A stretch of 64,000 nucleotides of DNA, from positions 1-64,000 of the forward strand of contig ONTS01000009.1 in assembly GCA_900320845.1 (NCBI GenBank), read 5' to 3'. Source of the stretch: an uncultured Prevotellaceae bacterium. GTDB taxonomy: Bacteria > Bacteroidota > Bacteroidia > Bacteroidales > Bacteroidaceae. The translations under genes and the position numbers were made by a program. This document shows, one piece after another, positions 51,736-60,746 of this stretch (positions within the stretch are counted from its first letter, which is position 1; each line of letters begins with the position of its first letter). The notes below the pieces were generated by a model. It saw only the letters and a program-made list of their open reading frames with translations. It did not search any database and was not told where the DNA came from.

Positions 51736-52692
51736 TTATTGTTTTACATGTACGGTCTTAATGGTGATGTCGCCGCGGTAGGGAAGCAGTCCTGACTTAA
51801 AGACGATGAGCTGTCCCTTAGGATTTGAGATAAAGTTGGCGAAGCTCCATGGGAGTGCCTTCTGAGGATCGGCGACAATAGCGTAGATGGTACGCACGAA
51901 AGAATAGCGACCGTCAAGCAAATAGGCTTGGTAGGGCTTCCAGCTGTTGCGCGGAGTAGCTTTGTCCTTGACAGTGACCGACATGACGTGGATGTTCTTC
52001 TTAAAGGTTGTGTTGGTGGTGTCGCGGCGATCGTTGAGCCAGTTGCTGCCTATGATGCCGATGGCATTGGGCGTCTTGTCGACATAGTCGATGACTTCCT
52101 TACTGGTTTTGGATGCTACGATGTTAGGGCTGTCGATGGGTTTTCCATCAAGCAGGCTGTCGACGACGAACTGTAGTGTAGCTGATGAGGGGTTGTCGAA
52201 CACTACTTCGATGTCGCCGCGTGTGCTGCCAGGAACGAGTTCGTTCCACTTTGTGATGTCACCGCGCAAAATGCGTTTGACATCTTTCTCTGCTATGCAG
52301 GTGTCGTTGTTTGCCTTGTTGACAATGAGGGCTATTCCATCATATCCGATAGGAAAGATGACGGGCTCGCGGCTCTTGGTGTGCATGTAGGCTATTTCTC
52401 GCTCATTGAGCGGACGTGAGGTGATGAGCAGACAGGTCTTAAGATCTTTAAGCTGCTGCAGCCCTTCTACGGCATTGGTGTAGATGGGTTTGAGGTGTGC
52501 CTCGGGATAATCGTACTCGAAAGCTTCGCGCAATTCCTCTATGATAGGGCTGAAACTTTCGTCGGCTACGAAGGATATGTTGCCCGAGGTGGGAGTGTCT
52601 GTACGCCCCCCTCTATCAACCTTGCTGCAAGCACCCAGCAATAGGGTTGCAAGCAGCAAGGCGGAGAGTGCACTGAGAGAAAGTGTTCTCAT
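51736..52692 (-). CDS. PstS-like substrate-binding lipoprotein
   Basis: 318 residues. Lipoprotein signal peptide with lipobox LLLGAC. The body follows the PBP-like (phosphate-binding) fold: ISFVADESFSPIIEELREAFEYDYPEAHLKPIYTN, LLITSRPLNEREIAYM, PIGYDGIALIVNKAN, ILRGDITKWNEL, VVFDNPSSATLQFVVDSLL and TPNAIGIIGSNWL. These match PstS motifs, but no PstABC transporter genes are near. The frame is open 20 codons upstream; ATG 52692 precedes the signal peptide. Given its place after tonB, phosphate uptake cannot be assumed. Confidence 0.8.
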   Translation of the reverse strand: MRTLSLSALSALLLATLLLGACSKVDRGGRTDTPTSGNISFVADESFSPIIEELREAFEYDYPEAHLKPIYTNAVEGLQQLKDLKTCLLITSRPLNEREIAYMHTKSREPVIFPIGYDGIALIVNKANNDTCIAEKDVKRILRGDITKWNELVPGSTRGDIEVVFDNPSSATLQFVVDSLLDGKPIDSPNIVASKTSKEVIDYVDKTPNAIGIIGSNWLNDRRDTTNTTFKKNIHVMSVTVKDKATPRNSWKPYQAYLLDGRYSFVRTIYAIVADPQKALPWSFANFISNPKGQLIVFKSGLLPYRGDITIKTVHVKQ

Positions 52693-52779
52693 GTGTATGT
52701 TTGTTCTCAGTTTCTGTATTTGTGAATGCGGCAAGAAATGTTCTGCAGGCACGGGGCCTGCAGAACATTGTTGTTTCTC

Positions 52780-53625
52780 TTACTGCAGCTTGAAGGTGAT
52801 GGGGACTTGGTACTTCACGCGTACGGCTTGACCGTTCTGCTTACCAGGATTCCAACGTGGCATACTTGCTACTACACGCATGGCTTCTTGGTCGAGGCTC
52901 GGGTCACCGGCACTACGCATGATATTCACGCCTGACACACTTCCGTTAGGCTCTACGATGAAGCCTACGATTGCCTTACCCTGAATGTTGTTCTGTTCGG
53001 CAATAGCTGGATATTTCACGTGTGAGCCGAGGTATGAGAGTAGGGCTCCCTGACCTCCAGGGAAGGAAGGCATCTGTTCCACAGCGTCGAAGACTTTCTG
53101 TGTTACTTCTTGCTTTACTTCCTGTTTCGGTTCGGTGTTGACAGCAATGTCGTTACGCACAGCTTCCACAGTACGGTCTTTTACACCTTCCTGGTCTTTT
53201 GTGCTGACAGCGACGTTCTCGTCAAGCTTATCCATCTGCTTTACGACGTTCTCTTCCTTCACCAGTTCGTCCTTCTTGATGACAGGAGCGGTGAACTTCT
53301 GAGATTCGCGTACTTCAGGAATTTCTTTCTTAGGTTCCACTTTTGGCGGAATCTTTGGCTGATCTTCCTTCTTCTTTGCTTGCTCACGCAGCTTGGCGAG
53401 TTCTTGTGCCTCCATGTATGCGAGGCGTTCTTCTTCGGCTTGCTGCGCCTTAATCTTATAGACAAGGTATCCTCCAGTGAGCAGAGCAGCAGCGAGCAGA
53501 ATGATGATAGCCTTCATGTTACGCCCTGAAGTACCCATACGGAGCTGATAAGCACCATACTCTTTGTTCTTGTTGGCGAACACCATATCGACCCATTTAG
53601 GATCGAAAATATCAATTTTTGGCAT
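52780..53625 (-). CDS. tonB: TonB energy-transducing protein
   Basis: 281 residues. It transmits the proton-motive force from ExbB-ExbD to outer-membrane receptors. The N-terminus has the Bacteroidetes motif NKNKEYGAYQLR before one membrane helix (about 37-57). A Lys/Glu/Pro-rich spanning region follows. The C-terminal TonB domain (about 200-281) includes VKYPAIAEQNNIQGKAIVGFIV, GSVSGVNIMRSAGDPSLDQEAMRVVASMPRWNPGK and a final strand VKYQVPITFKLQ. Confidence 0.9.
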   Translation of the reverse strand: MPKIDIFDPKWVDMVFANKNKEYGAYQLRMGTSGRNMKAIIILLAAALLTGGYLVYKIKAQQAEEERLAYMEAQELAKLREQAKKKEDQPKIPPKVEPKKEIPEVRESQKFTAPVIKKDELVKEENVVKQMDKLDENVAVSTKDQEGVKDRTVEAVRNDIAVNTEPKQEVKQEVTQKVFDAVEQMPSFPGGQGALLSYLGSHVKYPAIAEQNNIQGKAIVGFIVEPNGSVSGVNIMRSAGDPSLDQEAMRVVASMPRWNPGKQNGQAVRVKYQVPITFKLQ

Positions 53626-53663
53626 AAGTCTTTTCTGTTATGTGTTTTGTTTGCTCTGTCTCC

Positions 53664-54320
53664 TTACTCGCTGATGCCTTTCAGTTTCAGCAGCTTGGAA
53701 TCTTCGTCAGAGATTTTGTCTATTACGTACGTACCGATACTAAGTATCTGCATTTCATCGAGAGCGTCAACCATATTCTTATAGGTTGCATTGTCGGTGG
53801 GCTTGATGACGATGGTAAGAGTAGGAATCTTTCCGTCTTCGAGTTCACCGCCTTTGAGTTTACTCAGTTCCTTCTGATAAACGCTGTCGGGCCACTGATC
53901 AGGATTCTCGGCCTTCTTGCGCTTTAGGTCTTTCACAGCGAGTTCAATCTGCTTCACAGGCTTTGTTCCGTCTTCTGTTGCGTGGTTGCGCAGCACTTCG
54001 CGGATACTGCCTTTGCCATTGCCCCATGTAGCTTCCTTCAGCCAGTCGGCATTGTTGTACTGGGGAATGCCCTCACCGTAATAGATCTTATCGTTGGGAG
54101 TGAGATACAGTGTGACTGTTTCCGAAGCCTTGGCTTCGTTCTTATCTTCTTCTTGTATGTTTTCGTCATTACTTGGCATTGTGAGCTCCATTGTCTGGGG
54201 CTTGCTCAAGGTGGTACATAGCATGAAGAAGGTGATAAGCAGCATGAGCATGTCGACCATAGGGGTAAAGTCGACTCTCACGTTCATCTTTTTCTGTTTA
54301 CTTTCTTTCTTCTTAGCCAT
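53664..54320 (-). CDS. exbD: ExbD-family biopolymer transport protein (second copy)
   Basis: 218 residues. ExbD helps convert proton flow into TonB motion. One membrane helix lies near residues 17-37 (VDFTPMVDMLMLLITFFMLCTTL) with the key aspartate in PMVDML. The periplasmic domain is longer than in E. coli ExbD (about 140 residues) and contains a Glu/Asp-rich insert (NIQEEDKNEAKASE). Its ATG shares one base with the stop of the first exbD gene. Two ExbD proteins per operon are common in Bacteroidetes. Confidence 0.85.
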   Translation of the reverse strand: MAKKKESKQKKMNVRVDFTPMVDMLMLLITFFMLCTTLSKPQTMELTMPSNDENIQEEDKNEAKASETVTLYLTPNDKIYYGEGIPQYNNADWLKEATWGNGKGSIREVLRNHATEDGTKPVKQIELAVKDLKRKKAENPDQWPDSVYQKELSKLKGGELEDGKIPTLTIVIKPTDNATYKNMVDALDEMQILSIGTYVIDKISDEDSKLLKLKGISE

Positions 54321-54970
54321 TAGTTGTCATCCTCCTGTTTTTTGAGCTGGGTTATCATGTAGTAATGACTTTCGTCCATATCCTGAAGTTGGTTCATCAC
54401 CTGCTTCACTGTCTTATACGGAGTGGAAGCATCAGCCTTAAGAGCGATCTTAATGTTGTTGTTAGCTTGACGTGCGGCGTTCACCCATTGCTTAAATTCG
54501 CTATTGTTGGTGCGGTCTTCCCCTGAGATGGTGTCAAGGGGTATGCCTCCATCTTTAGTGAGATACTCTGGGCGTTGACCTGAAGGAAGATTGAGGTAGC
54601 TCTTCATGTTCTTGATGGGCACGCCAAATATAGCGTCGCTCTTGAAGGCTTCAATCTCTTTTGGAGTGAGTCCGCCCACCATAGAGTTGAGCGTATTCTC
54701 CATGTCATTGCTGTTATCAAGGCTCATATAGACCAGTCCTTCTCCCGTTGGCTGTCCTGCAGCGTTCTTTTCGGGAGTGACCAGTATCGTGAGGACACCG
54801 TTCTCGGGGACTTTGATCTCCGACACGGACCCTGGGGTGAGTACCCTCACGGGTTCGTTTTTGACGAACGTTGATGTTAACATGAAGAATGTCAACAGCA
54901 GCGTCATCACGTCGGACATCGGCGTCATGTCGATCCAGATGTCACTTTTCTTAATTTTTACTTTACCCAT
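54320..54970 (-). CDS. exbD: ExbD-family biopolymer transport protein (first copy)
   Basis: 216 residues. One membrane helix near 14-37 (WIDMTPMSDVMTLLLTFFMLTSTF) carries the aspartate in PMSDVM. The periplasmic part (VLTPGSVSEIKVPENGVLTILV, then NNIKIALKADASTPYKTVKQVMNQLQDM) follows the ExbD fold. It ends in the stop codon that overlaps the next exbD start by one base, and begins 31 bp after exbB. Confidence 0.85.
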   Translation of the reverse strand: MGKVKIKKSDIWIDMTPMSDVMTLLLTFFMLTSTFVKNEPVRVLTPGSVSEIKVPENGVLTILVTPEKNAAGQPTGEGLVYMSLDNSNDMENTLNSMVGGLTPKEIEAFKSDAIFGVPIKNMKSYLNLPSGQRPEYLTKDGGIPLDTISGEDRTNNSEFKQWVNAARQANNNIKIALKADASTPYKTVKQVMNQLQDMDESHYYMITQLKKQEDDN

Positions 54971-55001
54971 AGTGTAATTCGGTTTAAAGGGTTAGCAAAA
55001 A

Positions 55002-55832
55002 TTAAGCTTCTTCTGCGTGGTTGGCTTCGTAAGTCTGTGCTATGGAGTAACCTACCTCGTCAAGAGCGAACGTGAGCTTGTCCACTTTGTTGGTGAAATA
55101 GTTGTAGGAGACTACGGCCACCCATGAAGTACCGATACCGAAGGCGGTGTTGATCAGAGCCTCGGAGATACCTTCTGACAGTTTAGCTGAGTCTGCACCA
55201 CCACCTGCTGACAGAGCGGAGAACGATTTGATCATACCTACAACCGTACCGAACAGACCGGTAAGAGTACCGAGAGTGGTGAGGGTTGCGATGATAGGCA
55301 GGTTCATTGTCAGTGTAGGCATTTCAAGCTGTGAGGCTTCTTCGTGAGCCTGCTGTATCTTAGCTACCTTCTGTGCCTTGGCCATACCTGATGTTTTTTC
55401 CATCTCTCTGTATGCGTTGAGCGAAGCGTTAACAACGTTTGCTACGCTACCTTTCTGGTTGTCGCAAAGCTTCTGTGCTTTGTCGAAGTCACCAGCATTG
55501 AGAGCTGCCTTGATGTTCTGAACGAACTTAGGCAGAGAGCCTTTACCAAATGCGGTGCGCATAGCGAGCCAGCGCTCGATAGACATGGCTAATGTGGTCA
55601 GCAAGAGAGCGTGCAGAACCGGTACAACGATACCACCTTTATAGATGGTTCCCCAAACATCTTTAGGAGATTCTCTGGAAGCGTCCTGGAAGTGGGAAGC
55701 GTCTGCGAACCATGTGAAGAAGAGTACGAATGCTACTGCGAAGCAAACCAGAATGATCCAGAATGCGCCTCTAACTCCAGTGAAGCCCTTAGACTGTGTC
55801 TTGGGGGCAGCTTGTTTTTGTTGTGTTGCCAT
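55002..55832 (-). CDS. exbB: ExbB/TolQ/MotA-family proton channel protein
   Basis: 276 residues. The pentameric channel partner of ExbD. Three membrane segments: about 22-42 (FWIILVCFAVAFVLFFTWF), a second near 175-200 (NLPIIATLTTLGTLTGLFGTVVGMIKSF) and a third near 225-250 (ALINTAFGIGTSWVAVVSYNYF). The motif TLGTLTGLFGTVVGMI is the family hallmark. It is the first gene of the operon; possible promoters are at 55917-55924 and 56126-56133. Confidence 0.9.
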   Translation of the reverse strand: MATQQKQAAPKTQSKGFTGVRGAFWIILVCFAVAFVLFFTWFADASHFQDASRESPKDVWGTIYKGGIVVPVLHALLLTTLAMSIERWLAMRTAFGKGSLPKFVQNIKAALNAGDFDKAQKLCDNQKGSVANVVNASLNAYREMEKTSGMAKAQKVAKIQQAHEEASQLEMPTLTMNLPIIATLTTLGTLTGLFGTVVGMIKSFSALSAGGGADSAKLSEGISEALINTAFGIGTSWVAVVSYNYFTNKVDKLTFALDEVGYSIAQTYEANHAEEA

Positions 55833-55916
55833 AATTGTTTTGTTTAAGTTTGTTGTTAGTTAATATAATGAAATAATGTTTGCTTTATTGTGTTTAGGTT
55901 GGGTTTAAGGTGTGTG

Positions 55917-55924
55917 CAAATATA
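55917..55924 (-). promoter_or_regulatory. -7 box TATATTTG, probable exbB promoter
   Basis: A TAnnTTTG match on the minus strand, 85 bp before exbB. The 390-bp gap between exbB and ribBA otherwise holds A/T-rich sequence, with a second candidate at 56126-56133; no gene or clear ribBA terminator was seen. Confidence 0.45.
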
Positions 55925-56125
55925 AATGTTTTTTTTCTTTACCTATATTTTTTTGAAAAAGAAGTGTTGTGCGTTGCTGCTTTGTTGTATTTCGATAGTT
56001 TATTTTGTTGTGCGGCAGTGTTGCCTGTCCATGATGTTGCAACGGGGTGTATAAGACACATTTACACTTGTGGATAGCTTCTGTAGCAGACTTTCTGAGG
56101 CTGTGTGGCAAATAACTACACCATG

Positions 56126-56133
56126 CAAAGATA
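56126..56133 (-). promoter_or_regulatory. -7 box TATCTTTG, alternative exbB promoter
   Basis: A second TAnnTTTG match on the minus strand, 294 bp before exbB and 90 bp after the ribBA stop. It would give a leader of nearly 290 nt. No -33 box is clear. Confidence 0.35.
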
Positions 56134-56222
56134 CATATACTTTTGTGGTTTATATAATAAAGATGACATTTTTTTTGCCTCTTTTATTTTGCCGATGCCT
56201 CTTCTGGCAGTGTTTCAATGTG

Positions 56223-57449
56223 TTATTGTGCCTTATCGTCAACCAGTTTGAGGTTGTGTCCCATGCGTTCCTTCTTTGTTTTTAGGTATCGGTAGTCGTA
56301 TTTGTTAGGCGTTATCTCTATGGGTACGTTTTCTACTATCTCGAGTCCGTATGCTTCCAGTCCCACGCGTTTGACGGGGTTGTTGGTGATGAGTCTCATT
56401 TTGTGTACGCCGAGATGTCGCAGCATCTGCGCTCCGCATCCGTAGTCTCGTTCGTCGGGCTTAAAGCCGAGGTGAATGTTGGCGTCGACGGTGTCGAGTC
56501 CTTCTTCCTGGAGCTTGTAGGCGCGTATTTTATTCATCAGTCCTATGCCGCGTCCTTCTTGTTGCATGTATATGAGCACGCCGCGTCCTTCCTTTTCTAT
56601 CATCTGCATAGCTTTGTGCAGTTGTTCTCCGCAGTCGCAACGCATGGAGCCGAGGATGTCGCCCGTTGCACATGATGAATGAACGCGCACGAGTAGTGCA
56701 TCGTCTTCCTCCCATGTGCCTTTGATGAGTGCCATGTGTTCCACTCCGTTGCTCTTCTGTCTGAACGGTATAAGGCGGAAGTGTCCGTATTGTGTGGGCA
56801 GGTCAGCTTCGGTGCCCACTTCTATGAGCGACTCACGTTGCAGGCGGTAGGCGATGAGGTCTTTGATGCTGATGATTTTCATGTCCCACTCTTTCGCCAG
56901 CTTTTGCAGTTGTGGCATGCGTGCCATGGTGCCATCGTCGTTCATTATTTCCATGAGTGCTCCTGCGGGGTAAAGGCCTGCCAGTCGGCATAGGTCTACG
57001 GCTGCTTCGGTATGTCCTGAGCGGCGCAGTACGCCATGTTCTTGGGCATAAAGGGGGTTGATATGTCCTGGTCTTCCAAATGTTTTCGGCGTTGCTGTCG
57101 GGTCAGCCAGTGCCCGAATGGTGGCTGCTCTGTCGTGTGCCGATACGCCGGTGGTGCATCCTTCGAGCTTGTCTATAGTGACGGTAAAGGGTGTTCCCAG
57201 TACGGATGTGTTGTCGTCTACCTGATGCGGCAGGTCTAGTTCTCTGCAGCGGCTCATGGTGATGGGCGCACAAAGTACGCCACGGGCATTCTTCAGCATG
57301 AAGTTCACTTGCTCGGGCGTTATTTTTTCTGCTGCAATAATAAGGTCGCCTTCGTTTTCGCGATCTTCATCGTCGACGACAATGACAAATTTGCCTTCGC
57401 GTATGTCGCTGATGGCTTCCTCGATGCTGTTGAGTGGGTATGTGTTCAT
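56223..57449 (-). CDS. ribBA: Bifunctional 3,4-dihydroxy-2-butanone-4-phosphate synthase / GTP cyclohydrolase II
   Basis: 408 residues. The first enzymes of both riboflavin branches in one protein. The RibB domain is at about 1-205 ([44 protein letters not shown]). The RibA domain is at about 206-400, with the zinc cysteines in [17 protein letters not shown] and the active-site pieces QQEGRGIGL and DYGCGAQ. It starts 13 bp after the LptF/G-family gene, so they are cotranscribed. I found no FMN riboswitch upstream. Confidence 0.95.
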   Translation of the reverse strand: MNTYPLNSIEEAISDIREGKFVIVVDDEDRENEGDLIIAAEKITPEQVNFMLKNARGVLCAPITMSRCRELDLPHQVDDNTSVLGTPFTVTIDKLEGCTTGVSAHDRAATIRALADPTATPKTFGRPGHINPLYAQEHGVLRRSGHTEAAVDLCRLAGLYPAGALMEIMNDDGTMARMPQLQKLAKEWDMKIISIKDLIAYRLQRESLIEVGTEADLPTQYGHFRLIPFRQKSNGVEHMALIKGTWEEDDALLVRVHSSCATGDILGSMRCDCGEQLHKAMQMIEKEGRGVLIYMQQEGRGIGLMNKIRAYKLQEEGLDTVDANIHLGFKPDERDYGCGAQMLRHLGVHKMRLITNNPVKRVGLEAYGLEIVENVPIEITPNKYDYRYLKTKKERMGHNLKLVDDKAQ

Positions 57450-57462
57450 GATGCTGTTGTGT

Positions 57463-59445
57463 CTATGTTGCCAGCGACAGTTCGCTGAATCGTGTCAGGA
57501 TGGTTTCGTTATGTGTTTGTATTTGTTTGAGGTCTTTGTCCAGTCTGCGGCGGAATCGGCACATGCGCAGGTAGAAGAATACGCCTACCGGTACCAGAAT
57601 GGCTGCTGCTATATTCAACCATTTGTTGTTGAAGGGGCGTGTGTGTGCTTTGGTGGCTATGACGGGATAGCGGCTCAGGATGCTGACAATGTATTTGTCT
57701 TTGCTGTTTGACAGGTCGGCTATGGTTGTTTCCAGTTGCTGACTGATGTCTTCTATCTCCTCGTCGGGCTGATATCTGAAGAATACCTCTATGGGGTTGG
57801 GCAGTTTGCGCAGCTTATGTGTCTCGGCATAAGCTTTCGCATGTGTAGTGATATGTTGCAGACGTGCTTTGTCGGCGTTGTAGTCGGGATCTTCAATGAT
57901 GACCTCTTTGGCATAGGATGGTCTTGCTGTGCGCAGTCCGAGGGCTTTGAGCAGCAGAGCGCGGTACCTGTCTGCGTTGAAGACGGCACTGTCGCGGTTG
58001 GCTTTGTAGGTCACAAATATGGCGAAGGGTATGAGCACTGCCGGTGCCAGTGCCTTACCGAACCATACTGCCCACATGCCTCCGCGTGCCATACGGTAGC
58101 CGGTGTTATCGAGGACATAGTACACGATGAACACAAACACGGAGATGATGATGGGTACACCAAGTCCGCCTTTACGGATGATGGCTCCGAGCGGTGCACC
58201 GATAAAGAAGAAGATAATACATGCCAATGCCTGTGAAAACTTGTTGATGGCCTCTATCTGGTGTTGGCGTATCACCTTTTCGTTGTCTGTCGCCATCATC
58301 TGTCTGAACTCCAGGTTGGTCTGTTCCGAAGCTATCCTGGCGCCGATACTGCCCAATATGGTTCGTTTGCGCTCGTCGGACAGGCTCTGGAAGTATTCTA
58401 TCGGGTCTTTGTTGTAGGCTACTCCGTATTTGGCTTTCGGCTTCACAGGCTTCTGTACTGTCGGTGGGGTCTTGTTGTTGCCTGCTATGCTGTCGTCGTC
58501 AATGATTACCTCTTGCCGTACTGCCGGCTGCTTTACCTCGCTTACCATGTCAAACAGTATGGGCTTGGCATCGCGATAGGCTGCCATGCCCAGGCTGTCG
58601 AATGCCAGGTTGAGTGAGTCTATGGCATGGCTTATCTGCGCGAGGCTCTTGCCACGTGCGTTGTTGGCCAACGAGCCGGCGTCGGCGAGATTGAAGTCGC
58701 TGTCGAAGTCGATGATGAGGTGCTTCATCCAGAATGTTTCCCTGCGGTAGGGCACAGCGGCAGCACCGGCAAGCTCCTGTGAACGCATGTTCTCGAACCA
58801 CTCGCCGCTGTACAACGACAGTGCAAGATGCTTCTTGTCGGCAGTGGATTGCAGCATACCCGAGTCGGCGAGGATGATGGATGCGTCCTCAAAGCTGTTC
58901 CCCATTCGATAAATCATGATGCCGTACAGCCATCCTGTGTCGAGATTGCGTTGCTGTACGTAGATGTTGGTGCCCGGTATGCCGTCATAGAACACCCCTT
59001 CGGGTATTTCCAGTTCCGGACTCTTCTGTTTCATGCTCATCAGCAGCTGCGTAAGTTGCTGGTTGGCGTGCGGTCCCACATTGTTTTGGAAGTAGAATGA
59101 GCCCAGTGCTATCAGTGTGCACAGCACCGCCATGGGTTTGAATACCTGCATCAGCGATATGCCGGCAGCCTTGATAGCGGTGAGTTCCATCTTCTCGCCC
59201 AGGTTGCCGAAGGTGATGATGGAGCTCAGCAGAATGGCGAGGGGCAGTGCTTGCGGCACCAAGAAGAGTGCCATGTAGCCGAAAAACTGTGCCATCACAT
59301 CCATCGTCAAACCCTTGCCGATAAGTTTATCGATGTGTTGCCACAAGAACTGCATCATCAGCACAAACTGACAAATGAAGAATGTGCCGATAAAGAGCAG
59401 TCCAAATTGCTTTATGATGTATATGTCGAGTTTCTTTACTATCAC
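57463..59445 (-). CDS. LptF/LptG (YjgP/YjgQ) family permease
   Basis: 660 residues from GTG 59445. Family members form the inner-membrane channel that extracts lipopolysaccharide for LptB2FG. The N-terminal pattern [21 protein letters not shown], with [35 protein letters not shown], is typical; three more helices lie around 400-500. It is far longer than E. coli LptF/G (about 360) because of a large periplasmic insertion and a C-terminal extension ending in an extra helix ([20 protein letters not shown]) and a basic coil. A TTG 12 codons further upstream would lie inside the -7 box, so GTG 59445 is preferred. Confidence 0.85.
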   Translation of the reverse strand: MIVKKLDIYIIKQFGLLFIGTFFICQFVLMMQFLWQHIDKLIGKGLTMDVMAQFFGYMALFLVPQALPLAILLSSIITFGNLGEKMELTAIKAAGISLMQVFKPMAVLCTLIALGSFYFQNNVGPHANQQLTQLLMSMKQKSPELEIPEGVFYDGIPGTNIYVQQRNLDTGWLYGIMIYRMGNSFEDASIILADSGMLQSTADKKHLALSLYSGEWFENMRSQELAGAAAVPYRRETFWMKHLIIDFDSDFNLADAGSLANNARGKSLAQISHAIDSLNLAFDSLGMAAYRDAKPILFDMVSEVKQPAVRQEVIIDDDSIAGNNKTPPTVQKPVKPKAKYGVAYNKDPIEYFQSLSDERKRTILGSIGARIASEQTNLEFRQMMATDNEKVIRQHQIEAINKFSQALACIIFFFIGAPLGAIIRKGGLGVPIIISVFVFIVYYVLDNTGYRMARGGMWAVWFGKALAPAVLIPFAIFVTYKANRDSAVFNADRYRALLLKALGLRTARPSYAKEVIIEDPDYNADKARLQHITTHAKAYAETHKLRKLPNPIEVFFRYQPDEEIEDISQQLETTIADLSNSKDKYIVSILSRYPVIATKAHTRPFNNKWLNIAAAILVPVGVFFYLRMCRFRRRLDKDLKQIQTHNETILTRFSELSLAT

Positions 59446-59478
59446 CTGTTGCGTTGTTGAATCCTTCAGGTTGGCCGA

Positions 59479-59486
59479 CAAAGATA
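59479..59486 (-). promoter_or_regulatory. -7 box TATCTTTG, lptF/G-ribBA promoter
   Basis: A TAnnTTTG match on the minus strand. It overlaps the upstream TTG that would otherwise serve as a start codon, and supports GTG 59445 as the true start. A palindrome sits at 59506-59521, where the -33 region is expected. Confidence 0.5.
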
Positions 59487-59505
59487 GTGTTTATACACAG
59501 AAAAC

Positions 59506-59521
59506 GTGACACAAGTGTCAC
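59506..59521. promoter_or_regulatory. Palindrome at the lptF/G promoter, possible operator
   Basis: GTGACACAAGTGTCAC is a perfect 7-bp inverted repeat with a 2-base centre, flanked by AAAA and TTTT. It covers the place of the -33 element. Because TTTT follows on the minus strand, it could instead form a terminator for the START-like gene at 59659. Confidence 0.45.
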
Positions 59522-59658
59522 ATTTTCTTATTCTATAGCCTGAAAAGTAGTGTCTGACAGCTGTTGTCTGTACCTGTTTTTGCCATTATCTTTCCTGTTG
59601 TCTGCGCTGTCGTGCTTCTCTTGTATTGTTTCTATGTGGGCAGTTTGGTGCGTTGTCG

Positions 59659-60057
59659 TCATAGTCCGGTGCTCTGTCGCAGGCGGTCGAAGTTCTGTTC
59701 CCACATCATTTCCAGGCTGTCTGTCTCGTCGGCGAGGGCGAAGTCGGTCACACACAGGATGTAGTCATCGGTCAGTTCGCTATATATCATGCGAAATGCC
59801 AGGTAGGCATCCTTGTCGGTGTCGTCTTCCCACTTCAGTCTCACATATTCGTTGCGTGTGCGTCGCACCACTTTGGCACGGCGTATCTCATGACTGCTCC
59901 ACTCTTCGCCCCAACGGAAAGTGAGAGTGCCGTCTATCTCCATTACATAGTCTGCCACCCATTTGGCAAGACCAGTGTCGGTGCTGATGAGGTTCCAAAT
60001 GATGTTTTCAGAGTTGGAGTGCAACTCATGTTCTATTTTTATCTTCTCTTTCTTCAT
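59659..60057 (-). CDS. START-like (SRPBCC) domain protein
   Basis: 132 residues. A single small helix-grip domain: KIKIEHELHSNSENIIWNLISTDTGLAKWVADYVMEIDGTLTFRWG, then EIRRAKVVRRTRNEYVRLKWEDD, DAYLAFRMIYSELTDDYILCVTDFA and a long final helix DSLEMMWEQNFDRLRQ. This fits the START-like/AHSA1 type that binds a hydrophobic ligand in its cavity. Ligand unknown. A TAACTTTG (minus strand, 60196-60189) 132 bp upstream may be its -7 box. Confidence 0.75.
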   Translation of the reverse strand: MKKEKIKIEHELHSNSENIIWNLISTDTGLAKWVADYVMEIDGTLTFRWGEEWSSHEIRRAKVVRRTRNEYVRLKWEDDTDKDAYLAFRMIYSELTDDYILCVTDFALADETDSLEMMWEQNFDRLRQSTGL

Positions 60058-60188
60058 TGCACAGTGAGTGTTAGATTAAAACTTTGCCATGCGCTTTCGG
60101 GCATTGTCCTCCCGTCGTGTCAACGTGCGTTGCCAGCATGGCTGAGTGTCTCGTCTATATATATATAATATGGTGTGTCTGTGAGCCA

Positions 60189-60196
60189 CAAAGTTA
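60189..60196 (-). promoter_or_regulatory. -7 box TAACTTTG, possible promoter of the START-like gene
   Basis: A TAnnTTTG match on the minus strand, 132 bp before the start. It sits in the 517-bp gap that also holds repeat copy D and the tRNA terminator. Confidence 0.35.
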
Positions 60197-60340
60197 TACT
60201 TTATATATAAATGAGCCAAAATTTCGCCCTGTTTTTTCTGTGTGCCTACAGCCGTAACGTTCTGATTGAAGCGCTTTTCGGCTATGTCACGCCTGTCAGT
60301 AGAGCGCATAGCTGTCCGGGTGTCTAACGATAGGAAAGTG

Positions 60341-60440
60341 ATGGGGAAATGATGACAATGCAAAGTCAAAGACTTTGCTGACCAAATCTCTTCGACTTTA
60401 CATCGTGAAATTACTATGGTCATCGTCTGCATGTTCCCCA
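60341..60440. repeat. Dispersed intergenic repeat, copy D
   Basis: Starts with ATGGGGAAATGATGACAATG, continues CAAAGTCAAAGACTTTGC, TGACCAAATC, TTCGACTTTACATCGTG, and ends GCATGTTCCCC. The outer GGGGAA and TTCCCC are inverted. It shares ACAATGCAAA with copy B and TGACCAAA with copies A and B. Confidence 0.55.
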
Positions 60441-60539
60441 TTTTGGCATGTCGAAGGGCTATCTTTGCCTGCCGCATGGGGGTCATCAAGACGTGCTATG
60501 GTGTCTTTCTGCGCCGTGATGGAGCCATACTAGGTACAC

Positions 60540-60575
60540 AAAAAGCGGTAAACGAAGCAATTCGTTTGCCGCTTT
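60540..60575 (-). terminator. Terminator of tRNA-Pro
   Basis: On the minus strand AAAGCGGCAAACGAA and TTCGTTTACCGCTTT form a 15-bp stem with one G-T pair and a 4-base loop, then a run of T. It starts at the last base of the tRNA CCA end. Confidence 0.8.
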
Positions 60576-60650
60576 GGTCGGGATGAGGCGACTCGAACGC
60601 CCGACCCCTACGTCCCGAACGTAGTGCGCTACCAACTGCGCTACATCCCG
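60575..60650 (-). tRNA. tRNA-Pro (anticodon CGG)
   Basis: 76 nt including an encoded CCA. The cloverleaf is complete: acceptor CGGGATG/CATCCCG, D arm GCGC-AGTTGGTA-GCGC, anticodon stem CTACG/CGTAG with loop TTCGGGA giving anticodon CGG, and T arm GGGCG-TTCGAGT-CGCCT with discriminator A. Confidence 0.95.
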
Positions 60651-60681
60651 ATGGTGCTTTCGTGATGCTGGAAAGCGGGTG

Positions 60682-60711
60682 CAAAGGTAATGCTTATTTA
60701 CAATTAGACAA
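60682..60711 (-). promoter_or_regulatory. tRNA-Pro promoter
   Basis: On the minus strand TTG (60711-60709) and TACCTTTG (60689-60682) are 19 bp apart, the expected Bacteroidetes spacing. The tRNA begins 31 bp after the -7 box. Confidence 0.65.
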
Positions 60712-60746
60712 TTTACAGCCGATTATTTTTTTTCGTCCCACTGAGG

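Noticed and set aside
56070..56285. Possible small hydrophobic gene in the exbB-ribBA gap
   Set aside because: T-rich gap sequence, overlaps the end of ribBA antisense and a promoter-like box; no support for translation.
57450..59445. FMN riboswitch for ribBA
   Set aside because: ribBA starts 13 bp after the LptF/G-family gene, so there is no leader, and no RFN-like conserved segments were seen upstream of that operon.
60160..60210. TATATATATA stretch near the START-like gene
   Set aside because: Simple AT repeat in a gap; apart from the TAACTTTG box nothing specific can be read from it.
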